Shown: positions 1 to 10,900 of the stretch, one piece after another
How positions within the stretch are numbered: position 1 is the first letter of the stretch
Layout: every line of letters starts with the position of its first letter
Source of the DNA: Undaria pinnatifida
Taxonomy: Eukaryota; Sar; Phaeophyceae; Laminariales; Alariaceae
Direction: 5' to 3'
NCBI GenBank assembly: GCA_012845835.1
Contig: JABAKD010000005.1
Span: forward strand, 655,075 to 719,074
Length of the DNA stretch: 64,000 bases
Translations under genes and position numbers: made by a program
The notes under the pieces: generated by a model
Databases searched by the model: none
The model's input: only the letters and a program-made list of their open reading frames with translations
What the model was told of the DNA's origin: nothing

Positions 1-4
1 ACGA

Positions 5-112
5 TCAACTACAGTACCACATGACGACTTTGCTCAGAACTTCGACCGCTGTATCCTCGTCGGTGCTGCCCGTGTCTGGCGGCGGGGTGGCGCCGGCCCA
101 TCCAAGAGACGC
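5..112 (-). CDS. Possible C-terminal exon of an unrecognised gene
   Basis: On the minus strand a 35-codon open stretch follows a plausible acceptor (CTCTAG at about 118-113) and ends in TGA at 7-5. It reads ASLGWAGATPPPDTGSTDED, then a short Val/Leu-rich tail ending WYCS. Third positions are mostly G or C, as in the dehydrogenase exons of this window. An overlapping plus-strand frame starting with ATG near 21 is also open for about 30 codons, so strand is not settled. I do not recognise a family, and no upstream exon is visible. Confidence 0.2.
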   Translation of the reverse strand, partial: ASLGWAGATPPPDTGSTDEDTAVEVLSKVVMWYCS

Positions 113-1815
113 CTAGAGCCATAGCCTCCAAGTCGCTGCCGGCCAAAACAATCTGCCGCTAGCCGCAGCGCTCCGAGGAGGACGCGAGCCATCGCTCGCC
201 TCGGTCGTTGCCCACGGGTGTTCGTTGACCGGTTTGCGTTTTTTTAATTCTAGAACGCATTACGCCGTTCCTTGATGAGAAGCAGAGTTGAATTTTTCGT
301 GTATCTGTCATGACATCAAAATAAAATAAATCGAATGACGATTTTCCGTGCTCTTCGTTAATCTGGCCCCTTATACATACGATGTAATTTGCATGATATC
401 AGCAATCAGCACTAAACAGTTGTACTATCTGTACAGCAGTATGTCAGGTTATTGCTTCTTGTTGTCTCCTCGAGGTAATATGATGATGATGACGCTGATG
501 ATGTTGATCTTCGAGTCCGTGATCATTCACCACACAGGCTTCAGGCTCGTCTTTTCTACCAGCTACGGAATGTATGATGTATTATTTGTTTACTCCCACC
601 GGTGCACACATCGGTACCGCGATATAATACATGTACAAGTATGTACGGCGCGTTTACGTGTCGGATTCCGCAGGTATGATATAGTATTGACATCATGAGT
701 ATCGTAGAGATTCATCGTAGATATTGATCACAGAGATTGATCACACCCACGTCTTCTACGAGGCTATATGCTGCATCACAACATCACAACATCACAGCAC
801 GGCGGTTGTTGATATTATTAATAATTACACACCCGTACCGAGTATTATTCTCATCCGTCGCGCTAATCAAGTCCATAGTCACAGGCACCGGGTACACCAG
901 GTACCAGGTACCACGTGCCACACAACACACACGGAGAGTTGGAGTACGAGTGTTACTGGGGTAATACGTGTACGTACGGGGTACTAAAATTCACCGGCAC
1001 AGCTGCAGCAGTAGAGCTGGGTATTACGTCCCCTCGGCTGGTGAGAGGCGCCCGCTGGAGGCATTTGTTGGGGGGGTTCGCGTGTGTCGGTATACGGAAC
1101 TCCGGAGTTCCTGAAGATATGATATAATATAATGATCGGAGTATCACACAGCTTGCAGAGATGAGTTTCGACGAAATCTTCGATCTCACAGCTGGAGTGT
1201 ATTTTCATTTTTTATAATACTCAAGTACGGAGTATAATAAAAGCCTTTAAAACCAAGTAAATATCGTCGAAGTAGCCGTGTTTTCTACTTTCTTTGTGTT
1301 TCACACTAATTAAATAGATCTTGGACTAGATCTTGGACTTGATCTTGGACTAGATCTCGGGGTAGGTCTGAGGGTACGAGTAGAACCCTCTTGTACTTAA
1401 ACTACACGGGGCAAACATGGGTCTTGGCTGGGTTTGTAGCGGGAGTCCGCCGTGCACGGAGTCCCCACCTCTCCCCCTCTTATCCGTCTCTTGCGTACTC
1501 ATGTTTTTTTTTGTGCGAGATTTTCCGTTGTATTCGGTGGCGTTTTTATGGACTTGACCTGAAATTTGTTTCTGCTGCAGTTTCTGTTTGTCAATACGCA
1601 CAAATGATATACGCGTGTTCAACAAGTGTTTAATCTACTGGTGCTCTCAGCCATAACACTAGTATCATATCATATGCATACTGCATACTGCAAGTATTGA
1701 AAGGCAGGGGATTTGGGGAACAGAGCTCAGTAGCTAGGGTCACTGAGAATGCTTATTCTGGCAGTATTACGACATCATCCGTCCTGATTGTTCATGGTGT
1801 TATAGAGCGGTGCAA
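113..1815. other. Non-coding stretch with dispersed repeats
   Basis: No convincing exon is visible. The stretch holds a double TACCAGGTA motif near 900, one copy of the dispersed GAGTTTCGACGAAAT repeat at about 1130-1238, and a 15-bp minisatellite at about 1316-1366. The promoter and any 5' non-coding exon of the dehydrogenase gene would lie here or in the next interval, but no clear core promoter motif stands out. Confidence 0.5.
1316..1366. repeat. 15-bp minisatellite (GATCTTGGACTAGAT-like)
   Basis: Three to four consecutive copies of a 15-bp unit, TAGATCTTGGACTTG-like, are read directly. Confidence 0.8.
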
Positions 1816-1908
1816 ATGATGTGGCCACAGACTATGACCTTGCCGAACTATCTCCTATTGGTTGGTTGGTTGACGTTGCTTGCTATAATACGTCGTCTCG
1901 TTCGACAG
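1816..1908 (+). other. Possible 5' extension of M2DH exon 1 with a hydrophobic start
   Basis: The frame of exon 1 stays open upstream to ATG 1816 (Met-Met-Trp-Pro start). It would add 31 residues, including a hydrophobic run (YLLLVGWLTLLAII) followed by RRLVRQ, which resembles a signal peptide or anchor. A CGACAG acceptor at 1903-1908 equally allows an exon starting at 1909, which would place the true start further upstream. The sequence alone does not decide between them. Confidence 0.3.
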
Positions 1909-4900
1909 GCTGCCGACTTCCGCAAGGGGTATGGAAACTGGCGAAGCAAAAAGTCCAAGGGAGCTCGCGGAGAGACGAACTACCTGCTGGACAAGGAGAA
2001 GCTTCACGCCACTGATGCTAAGCACGAAGAGGTATGTTGACGTTACTATGGTATTGGTAGACTGGGATTTATAGGGATTCAAATGTTTCCCTTAGGTGGG
2101 TGTATGGTAGGGCTACGAGTATACCATACCATGTACTACGTCAGGTTTCGGTTTGTTGAAACGTTCAGCTGTACGTGGAAGTATGATGTTGATATTTCTG
2201 TTTACGTTCGCTGTACTGTACTGCTCTGGTCCCTACAAGAAACAGCTACATGCTACGGATATGCCAAGCACGAAGACGTATGGTAACACTAACGGCCCCC
2301 GGGCACGTGAACGACACAAGCTGCAGAAGTGCGGTCTTGCCAAGCGTCTATAAGTTGCTCGGTTGCCTACGTACTGTACTGAGAACTGGACGACTTGTGC
2401 CTGATTGTTGTTGATATAATGGGACCTCCGTATGATACCGTATGATACTCCCTCCGGAGTAGTGACGGTAAACACGAGCAGTAGTACACGTTTTTATTCA
2501 CGTTTTGCATTCGCAGTGTTGTATCGCGCAGACTCTGTTGGTGGGTTTGGACGTGATAGATCGTTGCACAGAGGTCCAATAAAGGTAGGTTACAGGTCAC
2601 ACGTTACGCAACACGTGGTACACAACAAGCGATACACAACATACCCAGCGGTGGAAGAAAGTCCACAGTAGTAGTATTGGCTGTAAGCTCCAAGGCCGGT
2701 GCTCGAATAGTCTACCGGCATGCCCGCATATATTATCTTGTACCGGGTATCAGGCACCTGGTATATGATATGCGTGGACCGCGCGCCAACCTAGTGGCAT
2801 TGATCAACCCTGTCCGTAAGGTAATGACCTACTCACCCACCCGTCTACCAACCCGTCTACCCACCCACCCACCCACCCACCCGACACAATTAACTTGGGG
2901 GGTAATCTACTGTTTCTATAGCAAGGGCGGTTGAAGCAGCGTAAAGGGGCAGTGGTAGTGCTTGTGGTGGTGGTGATGGTGGTGGTGGTGGTGATGGTGA
3001 TGGTCATGGTGATGGTGATGGTAGCGGTGATGGAAGTGGTAATGGAAGTGGTAATGGCAGTGGTCTTGTATTTGTTTTAATAGTGGTTTTGGTCAAACCA
3101 TATTTTTTTGAGATGTTGGTTAACCGTTGGGAACGATGGTGGCCGTGGCAGTAATTGTTGTAGTGCTGGTGATAGCTTGTAAAGCTGTGCTGGTTTATTG
3201 CTCTATCGACAAAGCGGTTGTGTCGCTGCTCCTGCGGTATGGTGGCGACCGTGTCGTGCCTCGTGACGTTGTTGTGATGCTGTTGTCATGGCTCTTCTTG
3301 CTGTCTGCATCATCTCCGTCTTGCTAGCCAGAGAACATATCGCATCGAAATTGCGTTCTTAATACCTATCAATATCGTGCTCCGTGACGTGGTCGTCATG
3401 TCGTCATGTCCTGATGGCTCTTATTTGTATGTGCGTCATGTCTGTGTTGCAAATACATCGAACACGCCCAAACTACTGTTGTAACAACCTATCATATCTC
3501 AAATCATACGGTTGATATTATCAGCTACGCACCAGTACCTGGTACCATGTTGATGTTCGGTACTCATATCGCACGGTCTGGATTTTGATCCCAGTAGCAT
3601 TGACGGCCGGTTTTGTGGGTGACTCGAAGAGGCCACCCCTTTTGAGCAGTCTGAAGCAACATTAGGAGCGTTCATCGACCTGCTGGCGTTTTTGGCGAAC
3701 AAGCTCAGCCCCATGGCCTCCCCACGATTAGCGCATTAACACCCACCCCTTTCGACCAGCTTCGACATTGCGCTTTTCACGGCTCATGACATGATGTACT
3801 GTAGGCTCGAGTCCGGTCCGACCAGGAGGCGTTCGAAATCTGACGCATCGAGTCAGGAGGTTATTATGCCTCACGGGTCGGGTCGGGTCGGGTCGGGTCG
3901 GGTCGGGTCGGGTCGGGTCGGGTCGGGTCGGGTCGGGTCGGGTCGGGTCGAGTCGAGTCGGGTCGGGTCGGGTCACCCTGATACCACCCTACCCGCGAAA
4001 GGTGACCCGACCCATGAGAAGCTCTGGAAAAAAACGTTCGTCGACCTCTTGACGATTGACCAACGGCCTCAGCCTCCCCACGATTACGTAGCCCTTGCGC
4101 CTTGCTTTGGCTGCGGTCCCGCCACAAGGAGACAACGACACCAGACACGACGAACGGCACTAGAGACTCGAAACAACGGCACTAGACGCAACGACACAAC
4201 CGTACTTGTACGTAGCTGAACAAGGCACACGCGAGTGCAGTCAGTCGTCAGCTCCAATGCCCACCAAAATGTTGGAGAGTGGAATGGAGCGCGTTGTTCT
4301 TGCGTGTGCGTGCCCAATGCTGTTGCGTGCGCGCGGGGAGAGGAGAGATGCCTCTTCCAATTCAGTCTGTTTTCCGCAAAGGCGTCAAATTGACGAATTG
4401 TGAATAGTTTTCGATGTACCTGGTAGGGAGTTCCTTGACGAGTGAGGCAATGAGTGCCGGCAACCGACAGATTGAGATCACTGTTGTGTCAATGTACTCG
4501 TAGTAGCTCGGGTTGCGGGTATTATATTGTTGCATTTTCAAGCGACGGCGCAACTCGTTCACACCATACGTTCCATTTCGAAACCCTTTCGTAGATCGGC
4601 AAAAAAAAACAATCTCACCGTTGGTTGGTTTGTGGTTTCTGCTGGTTCTGACCTGTTGGTGTTGTTCTATTGATGTAATGCCGCAGGCGATCGGATTATC
4701 GAGCATACCAGGTATCTTGCAAATATGAGTTCGTTTAAATCCTCGATCCCACAGCTGTTTTTATTTTGTTTTATTTTTACTCTTCATACGAAATAGGACG
4801 AAGTATGAGGGTATCACCGATACATGGAGTACAGGCGACGAATATGCATTAGTCTGATCAACTCCTTTAGCACTTGACCCGCATTGGTGTAATTTTTTTT

Positions 4901-7900
4901 CCAGTACATGTGGTAGTAGCGTGGGCACTAATATAAAAAACGTTTGCATTGTCTTACAGTCAGGAAGAGTGGATTGTATTCAGACGCAGACTGGTATAGT
5001 TCATGGCTTTTTTGCAAGAACGCCAGGCTTGGGTCTAGATAATTTATTTGTAGGAATCCTTCTTAGCGGCGACGCCACACCTATTTGTTGGGTGAGGTGA
5101 AGACAGTTGGGCGGAGAAATCCTGCTCAACAGCGAGCTGTACAGTACAGTTAGCCCTACTTATAGTACGAAAACCTAGGGTCAAGGTTGGTGCCACAGTA
5201 AGGGTTCGCGTTGCAGCCTTGCTCAGATTACATGTTTCTCATTGGCGGGCTGATACTGTCGGGCACAGCTGCACGAGTAGCCTGACCCTCGACAGGTTTA
5301 CACTATTATTCCTGCGTCCTACTCCTGGAGTATTTAATAGTACTCTACACTGCGTTGTATACCAAGTGCTCCACAGTGGTACTATAATAGTACGAGTATC
5401 TCGTGGATGGCTCGTATACTCTCCTAATGCCGTAGACTAATATAGCAAGAGGTTTATGCGATATCCTATTGCCGTAGCCTAATATATTTGCGAAGTACTG
5501 CAGTCCACAGCAGTATACCAGGTATACAAGTACGAGTAACTCGTACAGCTCGAGAGGTTTGAGCTGTTTGTATCCTGTTACGTAAAGTATTATTGAAATA
5601 TTAGTATTCGACGTCCACAGTAGAGTAGCGCTTAACTCCAGAGGTTTACCAGGTACTCTATGATATCCTATTGCTGTAGAGCAATATACAGCGGCTAGCA
5701 TACGAACTACTGCAGCCCACAGCGGAACAAGTACGTAGCTCGTGTATAGCGTGAGAGGTTATGCTGTACCAGTTATCAATATATATATATATATAGTCTA
5801 TTTGATTGACAACAAAGGATAGGAATTTCACGACACGCGCGGGGCTTCATACTACACCATCTGTACTTGCACGGCGCGCTCACGCTGTAAAATACTCGAC
5901 CAAACCTTGTCGTTTATTTGTCGCTATTCCCCCTGTAATGTTGTTGTTGTTGTTGTTGTTGTTGTCGTTGTTGTTGTTGTCGTTGTTGTTGTGGTTGTGG
6001 TTTTCCCATATGCCCGAAAAAGGCTATTATAGGCTTATTGAAGAGCATGTCAGCAGCAATACCACACAGAGCTGAACTTTCTCTCGAGGACACTTAATCA
6101 CTTTGCGGCGTCATGGCCGGAACTCTTTTTGCCTCCAAGCTTCAAGTTGAAGTCTCAAAGTCACTACCCTTGATCCCTTTACAAACTGCACAAACTGCTT
6201 TGTACACACATATTGTCGTGAGAAATATTTTTGTGAGAAAATACGTGGAATGTACAATACCTGGTATGCATTTTTTTTAAGGAGTAAATGGGTACTGTAA
6301 CTACCCTTTCAGAACCAACTACACGCACACTCTTTTGGTGGGAATTGTAGTGGGGAAATACGTGGAGTTTTATTGTAGCATATATTCAGGAGTAAATGGG
6401 TTAATAATGGGTCAAGATGCACGGACGCTTTTGGTGGTGACATAGATGGGTTTTCAGTATCATTTTTTCAGTGGTGGATAATGCGATAGGTCATGGATGG
6501 TGGACTTTGGATCATGGGCCATGGATGATGAACTGTGAAGAACAGGAGATGGATCCTGGACAATGGACGATGGGTAATGGTTCGTTGATCGTGGACCGCG
6601 AATCTTGGACTATAAGAGTGCATCATCGTTCATGGACCGTGGATCATGTGTCAGGGATCATGCATGGACCGTGGATGTATCATTGACCATGCTCCTCGGG
6701 CTCTCTGAAAGCTCCTTCAATCAGCCCTGACCCTTTACAGTACGACGCATCGGGTACCATCACATCATCACATCGGGCGGGTGTATGCTTTGTGTTGATA
6801 CTTTAAAACACAATGTCGCACCAGTACCTGGTATGTCTATTGGTAAGACTACTACTTGGAACTACTCCGTTCATACACTTCATACACTTGAGAAGGTGTG
6901 TTGTTTCTGTACGTACAGTGCAGGAGACGCGTGATAAAGGTGGCACTTTTTTGCCAAACTATTTTCTAAATGCTCCATGTCCCACCTTGACACGAAAATC
7001 GTCAGAATCATCGGAAACGCGTTCTTGTTTTGCAAAACAATTGTTTTTGTGTGCCTGGGCCACGGGTGTGTTTTATCGGATTGCACTTTCAATTTGCTCA
7101 AAATCAATTCTTGGGTGAAGTTATCAGTTCTCGGGCGAAGAGCTCCGGGAAAAACTGGTCTAAGAATCAGTTTTTGGGTATAGAGCTCCTCACGTGAAAA
7201 AAAATTGATGTCACCTCTACCGTACCTAGTACTGTACCTACTGTAATAAAAAACTTGGTAATAGCGTGACATTTGCAGGAAAACTGTAAACCCTGCAACC
7301 GCTATATGCTGAAGTTTGTGGACAACACACCCTCTCCCAAGTAAAAAGCCCGCCCTCTGGGTCAGTATTTCTGTTTGTTTATTCGGCGTCCTAGACGGTA
7401 GTGCCCCCACTGCTTGTCGTGACGTGAGGGGTGTGCGACGGCCAACGTCATGGCTCGCACTGCTGTACTGTTGCACCCTCCCCGGTGTTGTGTTTTCATT
7501 GCGGTTAGTTTTTCAGAATGTGCCGCATTCTGTCGTCTGTGCTGATTTCTGGGCGTGTATTGATTTCTCTCCTTGCGCTGCTTGTGCTGCTGCCTGCCCT
7601 GCTTCTCCCGCTTTTGTTCTGCTTGTCCTTCTTTTGCCCTGCTTGTGCTCGTTGCGCTGCTTGCCATTCTTCTCCGCCTTCTCCCCGTTTTCTCGACTTT
7701 TCTCTGCTTTCGCTCTGCGTATGCTCTTCTTTTTTCCGCTTTTGCTTTGCTTGCTCTGCTCGGCCTCCCCCTCGTCCCTTTCTTCGTTCTTCCCATTCTC
7801 CCCTTTTTCCTGCTTTTACTCTGCTCTTGCTCTGTCTTTTGCTTTGCTTGCCGTATTTGTCCTCCTTGTGCTGCTCATCTTGCTACTTGCGTGGATATTT

Positions 7901-10900
7901 TGCCGCTTTGTGTTTTTTCTTATCGATTTGTGCTTCGTTTAGTTGGTGCTCGATGTCGTCCCTTTGACTCGGGTGAACTCTGTGGAGGCTCTGAAAGCGC
8001 CTCAGACACCCGACAGGGGCGTCAGCCGCAGAGGGAGCATGTTCCGCTGCAACTCCATCATCGACGGCAATGATCTAGAGGTCAGTTAAGGCTATCGGTA
8101 CCTTTTTTTTCTTTCTGCGTTGCTGTCGGTTCCTTTTTTATTCTTTTTTATGCTGTCGGTACCGTTTTTCGTATTTTCTTTCAGCTGTTGTTGCCTTTTC
8201 TCATCTCCTTTTTTCCCCCTCAAGAGCGAGCATGTTCCGCCTCAACTCCATCGTCGACGGTAAATGATCTAGAGGTCATTCAGGCACCATTTTTTTTCGT
8301 GTGTTTTATTCTGTTTATTCTCCGGCGGGCGGGTCTGCCATCTAGCGCTGCCATCGCTGGATTTGCCCTGTATTTTCAAAGGTCTTGTAAAAATTTCTTT
8401 GCGGGTGAATGATGCAATGATGCAGCGACGGGTGCATCGTCACGGTTCCAGTGGTTGTCCTGCGTCACTTGTAACCGATTGCGTGGCTTTTTTCTGTTTT
8501 TGTTGGTGTTTATATGGGCCTAAGATGTTGATGTCAATGTTAATGCTACCGTTAATATTCACGTTGTTGATGTCAATGTTGAAGTTGTTGTTGATGTCAA
8601 TGTTGAAGATGTTGTTCATGTCGACTTTGACGTCGATGGTGTAGACGTTGATGCTGACGAAATTTTTTGTGTTGTTGGCGTTGGTTTCAAGGAGGTGATG
8701 TTGCTGTTGACGTTGGTGATAGTGTTCATGTCATGGGCGTTGGTGTTCATTTTGGCGTGTTGATGTTGAAGTTTATCGTCGTATTGTTGATGTTGATGTT
8801 GATTGTGACGTATACATGTTAGCGGTCATGCTGGCGTTAACATCGGTGTGGTTGTTGATGCTGTTCACGTTGATGTTGCTTTTTTTCACGTAAGTTACGG
8901 CCCTTCTCTTGGATTCCACCCCGCCTCAGGTTTTCACCCCCGGTGATAAAAAAGCCAACTCAAGAAGGTTGTCGCCGGGGATCGTTAGATACCGCTAGAC
9001 TGCAGGAAACCACCCCGGGTGATGGGCAAAGCAGAACGCGAAATAGTTATCACCCGCGGTGGTTTCTTACGTCAATACGGTACTGTTGATGCCAGCGTCA
9101 TGCTGACATTGATGTTGATATTTTAGACGTTGATGTTGATGTTTCAGACGTTGATGTTAGTTTTGTTGGTGTGGATGTCAAAGTTGTTATTGAAGTAAAT
9201 GTTTTGTTGTTGACGTTGATGGACGTTGATGTTGATGTTGGTGCCATGAAGTTGACGTTGATGTCGATTTTGGTGCGATGACGTTGGTGTTAACGTTCTT
9301 GTTGGTGTTAACTCTGCTGATGGTGTTCTCTATAAGCATGCTGTGCATGTTGTATGGCTTATACAAAGTATGATACCATCGCACTTGGCATGATAATACA
9401 CCTCATGACATGATATTTTACGGTATGATATGTTGAGGTATGATATGATCTGATAGTCTGTGATACGATATGATTTGACATGATTTGATACCACAAGATA
9501 ACGATATGATATGATATGACGTGATATAGCGTTTGTATGGTTTTTTATATGATTGCAGGAGCACGAAGAGAAGGAGAACTGGCTTAAGTTCTACGTGAAC
9601 CCTTACTCCGGTATGGCGGAGGCGGAGCTCACGGAGCCGGTAACGCTCAACCAGGCCAACCTCGAGGTGGGGATCGTCTACTGTTAGTAAAACCGATACT
9701 GTGTTATGTGGTGGTATACGTGTGCAGCGCCATGTGTCGTGAGAACGCGAAACGTTTCGCGGTTACTGTGTACAATGATGTGCGTTGTGTGCATGTTGTG
9801 GAAGTGCTTGGCGCGTGTCCTAACATCCTAACCTGTTGGTTTTGGTATTGGTCGTATTCTCAGCTTGGTGTTGGTTTCAGTCTTAGTTCCGCTATTGGCG
9901 GTGGCCATGGTGTTGGTGTTGGTGTTGGTGTTTGCCTTGGTGTTGTTATTGTTGGTCTCAAGGGTCTTAGTCATGGTTTTCATCTTCGGTTGGCGTTGGC
10001 CTTTTTCCTGGTGTTGGTTTAGTCATATTCCTGGTGTTGGTGTTGGTGTTATTTCTGGTGGTGTTGGTGTTGATGTTTGTATTTGTGTTAAGTGTTGGTG
10101 TTATTTCTGGTGTTGATGTTGATGTTGATTTTAGTGTTGATGTTAGTATTTGTGTTGGTCTTCGTGGGGTTAGTGTTAGTGCTGATCTTAGCCTTGGCGT
10201 TGGACATAGTCTTGGTCTTGGTGTTAGTCTGAATCCTGGTATTGGTGTTTTGTTTTGGTCGTGGTGTTGGTGTTGGTGTTAACCTTAGTTTGTTTTTAGC
10301 TCAAAAGTCGTGGTGTCGGCGTTGGTCTCAATCCTGATGTTGGTCTTGGTCTTGGTCTTGATGGTGGTCTTGTTCTTGCTGTTGGTCTTATGCGTTGTGT
10401 TGGTCTTATTCCTTGCTGTTGGTCTTATTCGTTGTGTTGGTGTTGGTTTGTTGAACTAGCAGAAGCTCATAATGCCTACTGCAGTTTTCACCGACGTTTT
10501 TGTTGCCTTCTGTCCCGCGTGCGCGGTGTCGTTTGTTGTATGAGCAGAAGGTGATCCCGGCGAGCGTGGTGAAGCCGCACTACACTCGACCAGGTGATGG
10601 TCGCTTCATCGACCACTACATGTGCCATATGGGCGTGGGTGGCTTCCACAGGTAAACAGTACAGCAAAACTGGATTGGCAGGTACAAAGGGGACTACGGT
10701 TTCAGAGAGCCAATTTGATATAACTGGTACTATAGTAATATATTAGCAATACAGTGGGGGCTACGGTTTTCCAGGTAAGGGAGCTCAGCTTAGCCCCTTT
10801 TGGAGATAACGTGGGACGCCGAGTATACCACATGGACGTGCGCGGTTTCCACAGCTGAATGGTGCACACAGTAGTGGGCCCACGGCTTAAGAGGAATCAT

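Larger units (their letters stand above)
2032..7559 (+). other. Long first intron of M2DH (5.9 kb with the next segment)
   Basis: Donor GAG|GTATGT at 2031/2032. No further exon is recognised. The stretch holds an exon 1 echo (2235-2283), an ACCC/GGTGAT satellite (2830-3070), a GGGTC pentamer array (3869-3976), a GTT array (5939-6000), a GGATCATGGACC minisatellite (6470-6690) and eight TACCAGGTA motifs. If exon 1 does not belong to this gene, this stretch is simply intergenic. Confidence 0.45.

Noticed and set aside
3728-4219. Frames with repeated GRVGS or DPTRP on both strands
   Set aside because: Translation of the GGGTC pentamer array; the same frames recur at every such array.
6880-7476. 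A 198-codon open frame on the minus strand
   Set aside because: No domain and ordinary composition. It lies in the first M2DH intron and shares pieces with dispersed repeats near 61.7 kb.
7316-8073. Overlapping 140-208 codon frames on both strands
   Set aside because: They arise from the pyrimidine-rich tract; the real coding signal near 8.0 kb is in a different frame (exon 2).
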